Assembly: GCF_014207135.1 (NCBI RefSeq)
Contig: NZ_JACHCC010000009.1
Coordinates: 248,001 to 312,000, forward strand
Length of the DNA stretch: 64,000 bases
Direction of reading: 5' to 3'
From: Pedobacter cryoconitis
GTDB lineage: Bacteria; Bacteroidota; Bacteroidia; Sphingobacteriales; Sphingobacteriaceae
A program made the translations under genes and the position numbers. Below, piece by piece: positions 16,002 to 25,039 of this stretch. Every line of letters starts with the position of its first letter. Position 1 is the first letter of the stretch. Below the pieces are notes generated by a model, which saw only the letters and a list, made by a program, of their open reading frames with translations, was not told where the DNA came from and searched no databases.

Positions 16002-17426
16002 TTAGTAATATTGGCGGTCTTCTGTCCTGATCATAGTAATTTCAAGGAATTCTTCAATTTCTGAAGCAAAAGCAATAGCATCCTGCTCTTTGAAAGAGCC
16101 AAAATCTGCAATCAGCTGCGTTTGATGAGTTGGAAGATTGAGCTTAAGCGTGATGTTTGGTTGTGAATCCCTAAAGTAACTGCTCAGAAAAACCAGGCTA
16201 TTCGCTTTGATATCGCTACTATTTAAAATCATTGCCTGTTCCGGACTGGCAAAACCAATCTTACCGGCCTGGGGATCAATCCAGATCAGAAACTGAGTAT
16301 CAGCAGTAAATAATGATTGAAAACAGGCTGGTGTATAACGGGCATAACATTCAGCACCAGGCGCTAAACGATAATTAGTATCTATTGCTGCGCTGAAAGG
16401 AAATACCCGATAACCAATAGCAGCTGTAATTTGTAAACTCTGCTGATAAGTATCTGTATAATAACGGGTCAGATCAGGTTGATAATTTATAAAAAGCCAG
16501 CATACTCTGTCATAGTCTTTTAAATCTTCACTATACAAAAGACTAATATTTACACTTACCCGGTCTCTGGTATAAGTACAGGACAAACGATGATCCCTTT
16601 CTTTTTTAACCTCCCAGCCCTGGAAATAAGTATCCAGGTGCGATTCCAATTTCCCGAATGCTTTTTTCGGATGACTCCCTAACTGCATACAGCAATTGGT
16701 CTTAACAACCGGAAGATCAGAATTAAATCCTTCCTTCGGGACATAACCATCTGTTCTATATTCCAGATAGTCTAATTTGACGCCATTTAATACAAAAGGT
16801 GCATTGATCCTGTATTTTGTGGAAATAAATAATTCATTGGGATGAAGATCAGGAACTTCATGAACCAGTGGATTGGCGATTAAATCTTTATACGTTCCCC
16901 ATTGAATCATAACGGACTGGTCATCCAGCCAGATTCCTTCCTGTAATAAATCAGCCGATGAGCTTCCTGCCGGATGAATAATCATTTCATCAGGGGCATC
17001 TTTCCGCCATAGAACCACAGATAATGTATCTTTTTCTATAAAATCGAGATAAACTTCCCGGTCAAATCCCGGTAGTTTCCATAACCACGACTCCAATTGC
17101 TGAAATCCGTCCATCCAGCTGGATGCATCCAGTTGCGGGGTGGTGAAACTTTTTATACTTACCCAGAAATAAGGCCCGTCTGTAAGTTCTTCCTCCGGAC
17201 CAAAAGTGTATTTCTCTGCTGTGATATAGTCAATTTGCGTAAAAACAATTGATTCGTCGTCCCTGTTTGGCCCTGAAATCCCTATTGAAGAATGTCTGGT
17301 ATTGATTCTGGAATCCTTAAAGATACTGGTTGCGAAACGTGTTTTAGGATATATCCTGGATGGAATTCCATCTTTTTCACTATTTTTATCACTACTTCTT
17401 TTAAACCAGTCAGCTATCCTGTTCAT
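16002..17426 (-). CDS. Hypothetical protein, 474 residues
   Basis: I do not recognise this protein. The ATG at 17426 (MNRIADWFKRSSDKN) gives 474 residues; the frame continues to 17498 but that extension reads through the tandem repeat upstream and looks non-coding. No signal peptide, membrane segment or repeat is evident. It is rich in Tyr, Trp, Asp and Phe with alternating hydrophobic strands, suggesting a soluble cytoplasmic beta-rich protein. An NCCMQLGSHPKKAFGKLESHL segment and the late QLIADFGSFKEQDA block stand out but match no motif I know. It stands alone between rsmA and the divergent pdxA. Confidence 0.7.
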   Translation of the reverse strand: MNRIADWFKRSSDKNSEKDGIPSRIYPKTRFATSIFKDSRINTRHSSIGISGPNRDDESIVFTQIDYITAEKYTFGPEEELTDGPYFWVSIKSFTTPQLDASSWMDGFQQLESWLWKLPGFDREVYLDFIEKDTLSVVLWRKDAPDEMIIHPAGSSSADLLQEGIWLDDQSVMIQWGTYKDLIANPLVHEVPDLHPNELFISTKYRINAPFVLNGVKLDYLEYRTDGYVPKEGFNSDLPVVKTNCCMQLGSHPKKAFGKLESHLDTYFQGWEVKKERDHRLSCTYTRDRVSVNISLLYSEDLKDYDRVCWLFINYQPDLTRYYTDTYQQSLQITAAIGYRVFPFSAAIDTNYRLAPGAECYARYTPACFQSLFTADTQFLIWIDPQAGKIGFASPEQAMILNSSDIKANSLVFLSSYFRDSQPNITLKLNLPTHQTQLIADFGSFKEQDAIAFASEIEEFLEITMIRTEDRQYY

Positions 17427-17476
17427 ATGATGATGGGGTCGTTCTCTTTTGTAAAGATAGGAATACTGTTCGAGAT

Positions 17477-17544
17477 AAGGCCACCATAAGGCCACCATGA
17501 GGCCACGTTCAGGCCACCTTTTACTTAGGAAAAACGTGGCCTCA
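17477..17544. repeat. 11-bp tandem repeat (four copies) plus 12-bp inverted repeat
   Basis: Four adjacent 11-bp units of form NAGGCCACCAT run from 17477 to 17520: two identical (AAGGCCACCAT), then GAGGCCACGTT and CAGGCCACCTT. TGAGGCCACGTT (17498-17509) is repeated in perfect inverse orientation as AACGTGGCCTCA at 17533-17544. The array lies in the divergent gap between the 474-residue hypothetical gene and pdxA. It could be a multi-site operator or a foldback structure. Confidence 0.75.
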
Positions 17545-17695
17545 CCATCCCCTCAGGATACCTTGAATATGGACTCATTACGACCAGCATCAGAACAGTA
17601 CCTAAACATAACCCAACCAGACTAGTATCATTTTTTTTTCATAACTCCCCCAGATCAAATGGAATTCTGTATTTTGCGCAAATTTTCATTTGAAC

Positions 17696-18775
17696 ATGAG
17701 CAATAAAATCAAAATAGGTATCAGTATAGGTGATGTAAATGGAATCGGTTTAGAAGTTATTCTGAAAACATTAGCCAATAACAGTATTCTTGATTACTGT
17801 ACTCCTATCGTTTATGGACATACAAAAGTAGCCTCTTACCATAGAAAGGCACTGGCTCTGCCGGATTTCAGTTTTAACGTGATCAATGATGCAGAAGCTG
17901 CCAATCCTAAAAAGGCAAACATGATCAACTGCTGGGAAGAGGATGTAAAAATTGAACTGGGCACAGCCAATGAAACTGGCGGAAAATATGCCTTGTTATC
18001 TTTAGAAAGAGCAACCGAAGACCTGGTTAAAGGAAATATCGATGCTTTAGTTACCGCTCCGATCAATAAACATAACATACAATCAGAGAATTTTAAATTC
18101 CCTGGTCATACAGAATACCTTCAGGAACGTTCCGGCAGTGCCGACGTATTAATGTTCCTGATTAGTGAAGATATCCGTGTGGGTGTCGTTACCGGGCATA
18201 TTCCTGTTTCTAAGGTTGCAGAAAGCATTACCAAAGAAAGTATTGTCAAAAAGCTGATCATGATCAATAAGAGCCTGAAAAGGGATTTCTGGATTGAGAA
18301 GCCTAAAATTGCCGTTCTTGGCTTAAATCCGCACGCCGGAGACAATGGTTTACTGGGTTCTGAAGAACAGGATATTATTATGCCTGCCATACAGGAGGCC
18401 TTCGATTCGGGGGTAATTTGTTTCGGTCCTTATCCGGCCGACGGATTCTTTGGCAAAGGTTCCTATAAACAATTTGATGCTGTACTCGCGATGTATCATG
18501 ACCAGGGCTTAATTCCGTTTAAAACGATTGCTTTTGGAAGTGGGGTTAATTTCACCGCAGGAATGAAATATGTACGTACCTCACCTGATCATGGCACAGG
18601 TTACGATATAGCCGGAAAAAACGTTGCAGATCCTTCTTCTTTCATCGAAGCAGTTTTTGCGGCAGTACATATTGTCAAACACAGACGTGAACAGGACGAT
18701 CTGTTAGGCAATCAGTTAAGAAGCGGCGGAAAAATTATAGAAACTGCAGCAGATGTGAAGGATGATGCAAATTAA
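17696..18775 (+). CDS. pdxA: 4-hydroxythreonine-4-phosphate dehydrogenase
   Basis: 359 residues from the ATG at 17696 (MSNKIKIGISIGDVNGIG); a TTG two codons upstream also opens the frame. PdxA oxidises 4-phosphohydroxy-L-threonine in the DXP-dependent pyridoxal-phosphate pathway. Family blocks: IGDVNGIGLE, LVTAPINKHNI, FPGHTEYL with the metal-binding His, GLNPHAGDNGLLG, and MYHDQGLIPFK with another metal-binding His. The ending DHGTGYDIAGKNVADPSS is typical. It precedes yceD by 76 bases, with a separate promoter between them. Confidence 0.96.
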   Translation: MSNKIKIGISIGDVNGIGLEVILKTLANNSILDYCTPIVYGHTKVASYHRKALALPDFSFNVINDAEAANPKKANMINCWEEDVKIELGTANETGGKYALLSLERATEDLVKGNIDALVTAPINKHNIQSENFKFPGHTEYLQERSGSADVLMFLISEDIRVGVVTGHIPVSKVAESITKESIVKKLIMINKSLKRDFWIEKPKIAVLGLNPHAGDNGLLGSEEQDIIMPAIQEAFDSGVICFGPYPADGFFGKGSYKQFDAVLAMYHDQGLIPFKTIAFGSGVNFTAGMKYVRTSPDHGTGYDIAGKNVADPSSFIEAVFAAVHIVKHRREQDDLLGNQLRSGGKIIETAADVKDDAN

Positions 18776-18798
18776 CAAACAATAATATTTCTAAAACA

Positions 18799-18830
18799 TT
18801 TCAGAAATATCAAATTAATTCATACATTTG
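18799..18830 (+). promoter_or_regulatory. Predicted promoter of yceD-rpmF-plsX-fabH operon
   Basis: TACATTTG at 18823-18830 fits the Bacteroidota -7 consensus TAnnTTTG exactly. A weak -33 match TTTC is at 18799-18802, with a 20-base spacer. The start would fall near 18837, which rules out a TTG at 18828 as the yceD start codon. Confidence 0.55.
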
Positions 18831-18851
18831 CGGGCTAAAATTTTGTTACAA

Positions 18852-19385
18852 TTGAAACCTTTAAAACAATTCTCGATTCCGTTTACTGGCTTAAAAATTG
18901 GCAAGCATCAATTTGATTTTGAGATTGATAACAGCTTTTTTGATGCCTACGAGTACTCTTTAGTCAAAAAGGGTGCCCTTAAAGTAGCGGTAGAACTGGA
19001 TAAACAGGAAACAATGCTGATTTTAAAAATCCGTTTAACCGGAACGATAAGATTAGAGTGTGACAAATGTTTAGCTGAATTTGATGCACCGCTTGACATT
19101 GCTGAAAGACAGATTGTAAAGTTTGCAGAAGATGAACTGGAGAGTGATGATTTAGAGATCATCATCCTGAATAAAAAAGAAAGTAGCATTGATATTGCTG
19201 ATATTCTATATGAATTTATCACTGTATCAGTACCCTATATAAAAATTTGTGAGCAGAACGGCAATGGTGCCAAATGCGACGAAGAGATGATTGAAAGACT
19301 GGAAAGTCTGGCTAATCCCGCTCAGCAAGAAGAGAATACAACAAGTGCTGACCCACGATGGGAAGCATTAAAAAAATTAAAATAA
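18852..19385 (+). CDS. YceD family (DUF177) protein
   Basis: 177 residues if translation begins at the TTG at 18852 (MKPLKQFSIPFTGLKIGKH), which matches the usual family N-terminus; there is no ATG in this region, and the upstream TTG at 18828 lies inside the predicted -7 promoter box. Central motifs are LTGTIRLECDKCLAEFDAPL with the family CxxC pair, and the late CEQNGNGAKCDEEMIERL. YceD is the conserved partner of rpmF and takes part in 23S rRNA/ribosome biogenesis in other bacteria. The gene order yceD-rpmF-plsX-fabH is widely conserved. Confidence 0.9.
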   Translation: MKPLKQFSIPFTGLKIGKHQFDFEIDNSFFDAYEYSLVKKGALKVAVELDKQETMLILKIRLTGTIRLECDKCLAEFDAPLDIAERQIVKFAEDELESDDLEIIILNKKESSIDIADILYEFITVSVPYIKICEQNGNGAKCDEEMIERLESLANPAQQEENTTSADPRWEALKKLK

Positions 19386-19403
19386 TAATTAAATAAAACA
19401 TCA

Positions 19404-19595
19404 ATGGCACATCCAAAACGCAAGATCTCTAAAAGTAGAAGAGATAAAAGAAGAACACACTATAAAGCGGTAGCTCCTTCTTTAGCTACTTGTCAAACTA
19501 CTGGTGCAATCCACACTCCACACCACGCATACAATGTTGATGGTAATTTGTACTACAACGGTAAACTGGTTATTGAAAATACCACAATAGGTTAA
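19404..19595 (+). CDS. rpmF: 50S ribosomal protein L32
   Basis: A 63-residue basic protein: MAHPKRKISKSRRDKRRTHYKA is the standard bL32 N-terminus, followed by an HTPHHAYNVDGNLYYNGK core. It has only one cysteine, so it is the zinc-free form. It lies between yceD and plsX, as in many bacteria, linking ribosome and membrane lipid synthesis. Confidence 0.98.
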   Translation: MAHPKRKISKSRRDKRRTHYKAVAPSLATCQTTGAIHTPHHAYNVDGNLYYNGKLVIENTTIG

Positions 19596-19695
19596 TTTTC
19601 CTGAGAAATTGTTTGTGTTTTCAGCCTGTTTAAGTTTAACTTAGGCGCTTGAAAAAAAAGGCAATAATGCTTTACTCACAAACTGATTTTTTACT

Positions 19696-20634
19696 ATGAA
19701 AATAGGTCTCGATATAATGGGCGGAGACTATGCTCCCAAAGCGAACGTTTTGGGAGCAATAGCTGCTCATGAATTACTAGCGCCCAATGAGCACTTAGTG
19801 CTGATTGGTGATACTCAGCAAATAAAGCCTTTGCTTGCCGAGAATGGGTTCAATCCCGATCACTTTGAATATGTTCATACCGAAGAGGTAATTGGTATGG
19901 GCGAACATCCCACAAGAGCAATTGCTCAAAAACCAAACTCAAGTATTTCTGTAGGTTTCTCCATGTTAAAAAAGGGAGAACTTGATGCATTCGTCGGAGC
20001 GGGTAATTCCGGTGCGATGATGGTAGGTGCTGTTTTCAGTGTAAAAACAGTTCCGGGCATCATCAGGCCATGCCTGTGTACAATCGTTCCAAAACTTGAC
20101 GGGGGAAGGGGTTTAATGCTTGACGTTGGTGCAAATGCCGATTGTAAGCCAGACACTTTACTCCAGTTCGGGGTTTTAGGAAGTTTATATGCAGAAAATG
20201 TGATGCAGATAAATAATCCAAAGGTTGGTCTGATCAATATTGGTGAAGAAGATGAAAAAGGAAATATGCTGAGTCTGGCAACTTTCCCTTTGATGAAAGA
20301 ATGTAATCTCTTTAACTTTATAGGTAATATTGAGGGGCGTGATTTATTCAATGAAAAAGCAGATGTTATTGTTTGTGACGGGTTTACCGGAAACATTATG
20401 CTTAAATTGGCTGAATCGTTTTACATAATGACGATCAAAAAAGGACTTAAAGATGAGTTCTTCGACAGATTCAATTATGAAAATTACGGTGGAAGTCCGG
20501 TTCTTGGAGTAAATGCACCTGTGATCATAGGTCATGGAATCTCCTCGCCTACCGCTGTTAAAAACATGATCTTTCAGGCGAGAGACATGATATTAACAGG
20601 TCTGGTAGAAAAAATACAAGATGCATTTAAATAA
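19696..20634 (+). CDS. plsX: Phosphate acyltransferase PlsX
   Basis: 312 residues. PlsX converts acyl-ACP to acyl-phosphate, which PlsY uses to start phospholipid synthesis. Begins MKIGLDIMGGDYAPKA (family start), with SVGFSMLKKGELDAFVGAGNSGAMM, LMLDVGANADCKP, GLINIGEEDEKGN and VICDGFTGN-like VCDGFTGNIMLK blocks, all in order. Peripheral membrane association is expected. fabH follows after 13 bases. Confidence 0.97.
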   Translation: MKIGLDIMGGDYAPKANVLGAIAAHELLAPNEHLVLIGDTQQIKPLLAENGFNPDHFEYVHTEEVIGMGEHPTRAIAQKPNSSISVGFSMLKKGELDAFVGAGNSGAMMVGAVFSVKTVPGIIRPCLCTIVPKLDGGRGLMLDVGANADCKPDTLLQFGVLGSLYAENVMQINNPKVGLINIGEEDEKGNMLSLATFPLMKECNLFNFIGNIEGRDLFNEKADVIVCDGFTGNIMLKLAESFYIMTIKKGLKDEFFDRFNYENYGGSPVLGVNAPVIIGHGISSPTAVKNMIFQARDMILTGLVEKIQDAFK

Positions 20635-20647
20635 AATCTGATAACAA

Positions 20648-21637
20648 ATGAATAAAATTCACGCTGCAATTACTGCGGTTCAAGGTTATGTTCCTGACTA
20701 TGTGCTTTCTAATAAAGAACTAGAATCGATTGTTGACACTACTGATGAATGGATAACCTCACGAACGGGTATTAAAGAGCGAAGAATATTAAAGGGTGAA
20801 GGTTTAGGCACCTCCGACATGGCAGTTCATGCAGTTAACGGACTGTTAAAGAAAAGAGGAATAACAGCAGAAGAAATTGATCTGATCATTTTCTGTACCA
20901 CTACGCCTGATTTACCTTTCCCGGCTACGGCAAATATTTTAGCAGATAAAATTGGCGCGAAGAATGCCTGGGGTTTTGATCTGCAGGCAGCCTGTTCCGG
21001 ATTTATTTACGGACTTTCTACTGGTTCACAGTTTATTGAATCGGGGAAACATCAAAAAGTATTGGTTGTTGGCGGAGACAAAATGTCCTCGATCATTGAC
21101 TATACAGACAGAACTACCTGTATTATTTTTGGAGACGGCTGTGGAGCGGTATTGCTTGAACCCAATGAAGAAGGTAACGGCGTCATTGATTCCGTACTGA
21201 AATCTGATGGTGCCGGAAGACAATTCCTGCATCAGAAAGCTGGTGGATCTGTAAAACCGGCATCTCATGAAACTGTGGACAACAGGGAACATTTTGTGTA
21301 TCAGGAAGGAAAAGCAGTTTTCAAATTTGCAGTAACCAACATGGCTGATGTAGCAGCAGAAATCATGGAACGCAATCAGCTTTCGGCTGAAGATGTGACC
21401 TGGTTAGTGCCTCATCAGGCTAATAAAAGAATTATTGATGCTACGGCTTCAAGAATGGGTGTTGGTGCTGAAAAAGTAATGATCAATATTGAACGTTACG
21501 GAAATACAACTAACGGAACTATCCCTTTGTGTTTATGGGAATGGGAAGACAAACTCAAAAAAGGCGATAATATTATTCTTGCTGCTTTTGGTGGTGGATT
21601 TACCTGGGGATCAGTGTACTTAAAATGGGCTTACTAA
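20648..21637 (+). CDS. fabH: 3-oxoacyl-[ACP] synthase III
   Basis: A 329-residue thiolase-fold condensing enzyme that joins acetyl-CoA (or a branched primer) with malonyl-ACP to start fatty-acid synthesis. The catalytic triad is visible: Cys116 in QAACSGFIYG, His256 in VPHQANKRI, Asn286 in YGNTTNGTIP. It follows plsX and precedes accB. Branched-chain primers would fit the E1 alpha/beta fusion downstream in the window, but that is inference. Confidence 0.97.
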   Translation: MNKIHAAITAVQGYVPDYVLSNKELESIVDTTDEWITSRTGIKERRILKGEGLGTSDMAVHAVNGLLKKRGITAEEIDLIIFCTTTPDLPFPATANILADKIGAKNAWGFDLQAACSGFIYGLSTGSQFIESGKHQKVLVVGGDKMSSIIDYTDRTTCIIFGDGCGAVLLEPNEEGNGVIDSVLKSDGAGRQFLHQKAGGSVKPASHETVDNREHFVYQEGKAVFKFAVTNMADVAAEIMERNQLSAEDVTWLVPHQANKRIIDATASRMGVGAEKVMINIERYGNTTNGTIPLCLWEWEDKLKKGDNIILAAFGGGFTWGSVYLKWAY

Positions 21638-21719
21638 TTTGTATGCCAATTTTATACAAATAAAAATATTAACTTAGAGTCTTTAAAAGACCAATATCTT
21701 TTCAACAAAACACCAAAAA

Positions 21720-22199
21720 ATGGATATCAAACAAATTCAGGAACTCATTAAATTTGTTTCTCGTTCGGGCGTCAATGAAGTTGCAATTGAGCAAAAGGAC
21801 TTCAAAATCACTATTAAAACTAACCAGGCCCCAACGGTTATTACCACAACAGTTCCTGCCCAGGCAGTGGCACCTCAGGTGTTACCTTCCGCTCCGGCAG
21901 TACAACCTGTTGCTGTAACAGGAGGCAACGCGGCTTCTGCAGAAGCTGATGATTCTAAATATATTACCATCAAATCTCCGATGATCGGAACTTTTTACCG
22001 TTCATCAAGCCCGGACAAACCTTCGTTTGTAAATGTAGGCGATGAGATCACTACAGGTAAAGTTATCTGTATTATCGAGGCAATGAAGTTATTCAACGAA
22101 ATTGAAAGCGAAGTTTCTGGAAGAATAGTTAAAGTACTGGTTGATAATTCATCACCTGTAGAATACGACCAACCATTATTTTTAGTAGAACCTATGTAA
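21720..22199 (+). CDS. accB: Biotin carboxyl carrier protein of acetyl-CoA carboxylase
   Basis: 159 residues. The N-terminal helix MDIKQIQELIKFVSRSGVNEVAIEQ is followed by an Ala/Pro/Val-rich linker (about 40-75) and the biotinyl domain. The biotin site is EAMKLF with Lys123. It is the first of accB-accC; an 82-base gap separates it from fabH. Confidence 0.97.
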   Translation: MDIKQIQELIKFVSRSGVNEVAIEQKDFKITIKTNQAPTVITTTVPAQAVAPQVLPSAPAVQPVAVTGGNAASAEADDSKYITIKSPMIGTFYRSSSPDKPSFVNVGDEITTGKVICIIEAMKLFNEIESEVSGRIVKVLVDNSSPVEYDQPLFLVEPM

Positions 22200-22235
22200 T
22201 ATTTGCTTCTGGCAAATTATCATCTTATCAATTAT

Positions 22236-23576
22236 ATGTTTAAAAAAATATTAATTGCCAACAGGGGCGAAATTGCATTGCGTATTATTCGTACCTGTAA
22301 AGAAATGGGCATTAAAACTGTCGCAGTTTATTCGACTGCCGACAGAGAAAGTCTACATGTTCGTTTCGCGGATGAAGCTGTTTGTATAGGCCCTCCTCCG
22401 AGTAAAGATTCCTATTTAAGTATCCCGAACATTATTTCTGCTGCTGAATTAACCAATGCCGATGCGATCCATCCTGGTTATGGATTTTTATCAGAGAATG
22501 CTAAATTCTCTTCTGTCTGCAGAGACTATGGAATTAAGTTCATTGGTGCTACACCTGAACAGATCAATTCTATGGGAGATAAAGCTTCTGCCAAGGAAAC
22601 CATGAAAAAAGCTGGGGTACCTACTATCCCAGGTTCTGAAGGTTTACTGGAAAGCGTAAAAGAAGGTATCGTTCTGGCTAATCAGGTCGGATACCCTGTT
22701 ATCCTTAAAGCAACTGCCGGTGGTGGTGGCCGTGGAATGCGTGTGGTATGGAAAGATGAAGAGTTTGAAAATGCATGGGACAGTGCAAGACAGGAATCGG
22801 GTGCTGCTTTCGGAAACGACGGTTTATACTTAGAAAAATACATCGAGGATCCACGCCACATTGAAATCCAGATTATTGGTGACCAGTATGGTAAAGCCTG
22901 TCACTTATCTGAGCGCGACTGCTCTATTCAGCGTCGTCACCAGAAACTGGTAGAAGAAGCTCCATCACCTTTTATGACTCCTGAACTGAGAGAGCGTATG
23001 GGTGAAGCTGCTATCAAAGGTGCAGCTGCTGTACAATATGAAGGTGCAGGAACCATCGAATTTTTAGTTGACAAACACCGTAACTTCTACTTCATGGAAA
23101 TGAATACCCGTATCCAGGTTGAACACCCGGTTACTGAAGAAGTTATCAACTATGATTTAATTAAAGAACAGATCAAAGTGGCTTGTGGCGTTCCTATCTC
23201 TGGTAAGAATTATCTTCCGGATATGCATGCTATCGAATGCAGGATCAATGCTGAAGATCCTTTCAATAACTTCAGACCTTGTCCTGGAAAAATCACGAAC
23301 TTCCATTCTCCGGGAGGACATGGTGTAAGGGTTGATACACATGTTTACGCAGGTTATCAGATTCCTTCCAACTATGACTCTATGATTGCCAAACTGATCT
23401 GTGTTGCACAAACACGTGAAGAAGCAATCAGTACGATGGAGCGTGCTTTAAGTGAATTCGTGATTGAAGGTGTGAAAACAACCATTCCTTTCCATTTAAA
23501 ATTAATGAAAGACCCTAACTTCAGGGCCGGGAATTTCACCACGAAATTCATGGAAACTTTTGTTTTTTCTGAATAG
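22236..23576 (+). CDS. accC: Biotin carboxylase subunit of acetyl-CoA carboxylase
   Basis: 446 residues from the ATG at 22236 (MFKKILIANRGEIALRI, the exact family start); the open frame extends to a TTG at 22203 that I do not use. ATP-grasp enzyme carboxylating biotin on AccB. Visible motifs: glycine-rich KATAGGGGRGMRVV, HIEIQIIGDQYG, RDCSIQRRHQKLVEEAPSP and EMNTRIQVEHPVTE. An intrinsic terminator follows (23606-23639). Confidence 0.97.
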   Translation: MFKKILIANRGEIALRIIRTCKEMGIKTVAVYSTADRESLHVRFADEAVCIGPPPSKDSYLSIPNIISAAELTNADAIHPGYGFLSENAKFSSVCRDYGIKFIGATPEQINSMGDKASAKETMKKAGVPTIPGSEGLLESVKEGIVLANQVGYPVILKATAGGGGRGMRVVWKDEEFENAWDSARQESGAAFGNDGLYLEKYIEDPRHIEIQIIGDQYGKACHLSERDCSIQRRHQKLVEEAPSPFMTPELRERMGEAAIKGAAAVQYEGAGTIEFLVDKHRNFYFMEMNTRIQVEHPVTEEVINYDLIKEQIKVACGVPISGKNYLPDMHAIECRINAEDPFNNFRPCPGKITNFHSPGGHGVRVDTHVYAGYQIPSNYDSMIAKLICVAQTREEAISTMERALSEFVIEGVKTTIPFHLKLMKDPNFRAGNFTTKFMETFVFSE

Positions 23577-23605
23577 AGAAAATCTAATTATTATATTTAA
23601 AACGT

Positions 23606-23639
23606 AAATACCATTCTAATAAAATAGAATGGTATTTTT
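23606..23639 (+). terminator. Terminator after accC
   Basis: A 13-bp stem AAATACCATTCTA/TAGAATGGTATTT with 6-base loop ATAAAA, followed by further T residues. Its right end overlaps TATTTTTG (23633-23640), which fits the -7 consensus TAnnTTTG and may serve tatC, whose ATG is 17 bases on. Confidence 0.75.
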
Positions 23640-23656
23640 GTTTACAAATAACGTAC

Positions 23657-24547
23657 ATGAGTGATAACAAAGCGAAGGACCTAATTGGTGCTATTAAGAA
23701 TAAAGGAAAGAATCTGGAATCTGAAATGTCTTTCTTCGACCATATTGATGTATTAAGAAAACACTTACTAAGATCTTTACTTGCCGTAGTAATTTTCACT
23801 GGTCTTGCCTTCTGGTATTACGACTTCCTCTTCAACACTATCATTATGGGCCCTGACAGCCCTACTTTCTGGACTTACCGGATGATGTGTAAATTAGTTC
23901 AGATCTTCCCTTCGCTGGGAACTGACTTCTGTATCACCAAAATCAATGGTAAAATCATCAATACGGAAATGGCCGGCCAGTTTACCTTACAGATCAATTC
24001 CTGTATCATGACCGGGGTAGTTTTTGGTATCCCTTATATCCTTTTTGAACTCTGGTTATTTATAAAACCAGCCCTTCATGATAAAGAAAGGAAGGCTGCA
24101 AGAGGATTTGTCTTCTTTGCTTCTGTATTATTTTTGATAGGTGTTTTATTCGGCTATTTCATTATCTGTCCACTCTCGATTAACTTCCTGACGAATTTCT
24201 CGGTGAGTCCGATGATCGAAAATACTTTCACTATTGACTCTTATTTATCATCTGTTGCCACCTTAACAATTGGAACAGGAATTATATTTGAACTACCAGT
24301 AGTTATTTATATCCTCTCCATTTTTGGCATCATGACCCCGGCATTTATGCGGGCAAGCCGGAGATATGCAATTGTAATCATCCTGATCATTGCAGCTGTA
24401 GTTACCCCTACTCCGGATATGGTGACGATGCTTGTGGTTGCTTTCCCGCTCTTCATCTTATATGAATTGAGTATTTTCATTTCAGCAAAAATTGAACGCA
24501 GAAAAAACAAAGAATTATACGGTACAACTAAAGGCAATAACTCATAA
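23657..24547 (+). CDS. tatC: Sec-independent protein translocase TatC
   Basis: 296 residues, six hydrophobic helices. The first cytoplasmic stretch holds EMSFFDHIDVLRKHLLRSLL, the conserved signal-peptide docking region (normally E-HL-ELR-R). Later family blocks are FTLQINSCIMTGVVFGIPYILFELWLFIKPAL and AVVTPTPDMVTMLVVAFPLFILYELSI. TatC recognises twin-arginine signals. Its partners, two tatA genes, are about 28 kb away at 51402-51930. A long N-terminal basic extension precedes helix 1. rpiB follows after 3 bases. Confidence 0.95.
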   Translation: MSDNKAKDLIGAIKNKGKNLESEMSFFDHIDVLRKHLLRSLLAVVIFTGLAFWYYDFLFNTIIMGPDSPTFWTYRMMCKLVQIFPSLGTDFCITKINGKIINTEMAGQFTLQINSCIMTGVVFGIPYILFELWLFIKPALHDKERKAARGFVFFASVLFLIGVLFGYFIICPLSINFLTNFSVSPMIENTFTIDSYLSSVATLTIGTGIIFELPVVIYILSIFGIMTPAFMRASRRYAIVIILIIAAVVTPTPDMVTMLVVAFPLFILYELSIFISAKIERRKNKELYGTTKGNNS

Positions 24548-24550
24548 ATC

Positions 24551-24988
24551 ATGTCTGTAACACCATTAAAAATAGCCATTGGCGCTGACCATGCCGGTTT
24601 TAACTATAAAGAAGTATTACGTGCTTTTCTCACGGACTTTGAAGTCAAAGATTTTGGAACTTATTCAGCTGATTCAGTAGATTATCCTGATTTTGCACAT
24701 CCGGTGGCAACAGCGGTTGAAAATGGGGAATTCCCTTTTGGCATCCTGATCTGCGGAAGTGCAAACGGAATAGCCATAGCAGCGAATAAACACCAGGGAA
24801 TCAGGGCTGCGATATGCTGGGAGAATGAACTTGCAGCTTTATCGAGGATGCACAACAATGCAAATATAATCTGTATCCCGGCACGTTTTGTAACTGAAGA
24901 ACTAGCTAAAGAAATGGTGATGACTTTTCTGAATACTGCATTTGAAGGGGGCAGGCATGCAACCCGTGTAGGAAAAATATCCTGCTAA
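24551..24988 (+). CDS. rpiB: Ribose-5-phosphate isomerase B
   Basis: 145 residues of the RpiB/LacAB family, interconverting ribose-5-P and ribulose-5-P. Starts with the KIAIGADHAGF block; active-site Cys in LICGSANGIAIAANK, and the anion-binding LSRMHNNANIICIPAR segment follow. It lies 3 bases after tatC and ends at a strong terminator. Confidence 0.96.
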   Translation: MSVTPLKIAIGADHAGFNYKEVLRAFLTDFEVKDFGTYSADSVDYPDFAHPVATAVENGEFPFGILICGSANGIAIAANKHQGIRAAICWENELAALSRMHNNANIICIPARFVTEELAKEMVMTFLNTAFEGGRHATRVGKISC

Positions 24989-25008
24989 ACAGATTTTAGA
25001 AATTTATA

Positions 25009-25039
25009 AAAAGGCCCGGGTAAACAACCCGGGCCTTTT
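25009..25039 (+). terminator. Terminator after rpiB
   Basis: A 12-bp perfect stem AAAAGGCCCGGG/CCCGGGCCTTTT with a 7-base loop TAAACAA, followed by CTGTTTAAAA. Closes the tatC-rpiB unit. Confidence 0.88.

Noticed and set aside
19926..20396. A 156-codon open frame antisense to plsX
   Set aside because: Fully inside plsX, low-complexity Pro/Ser composition, no similarity.
21637..21661. Hairpin ATTTGTAT/ATACAAAT after fabH as a terminator
   Set aside because: Only an 8-bp A/T stem and no T run on the plus strand, so not convincing as a terminator.
22203..22235. Upstream TTG start for accC
   Set aside because: The family start MFKKILIANRGEI begins at 22236; the added residues are not conserved in biotin carboxylases.
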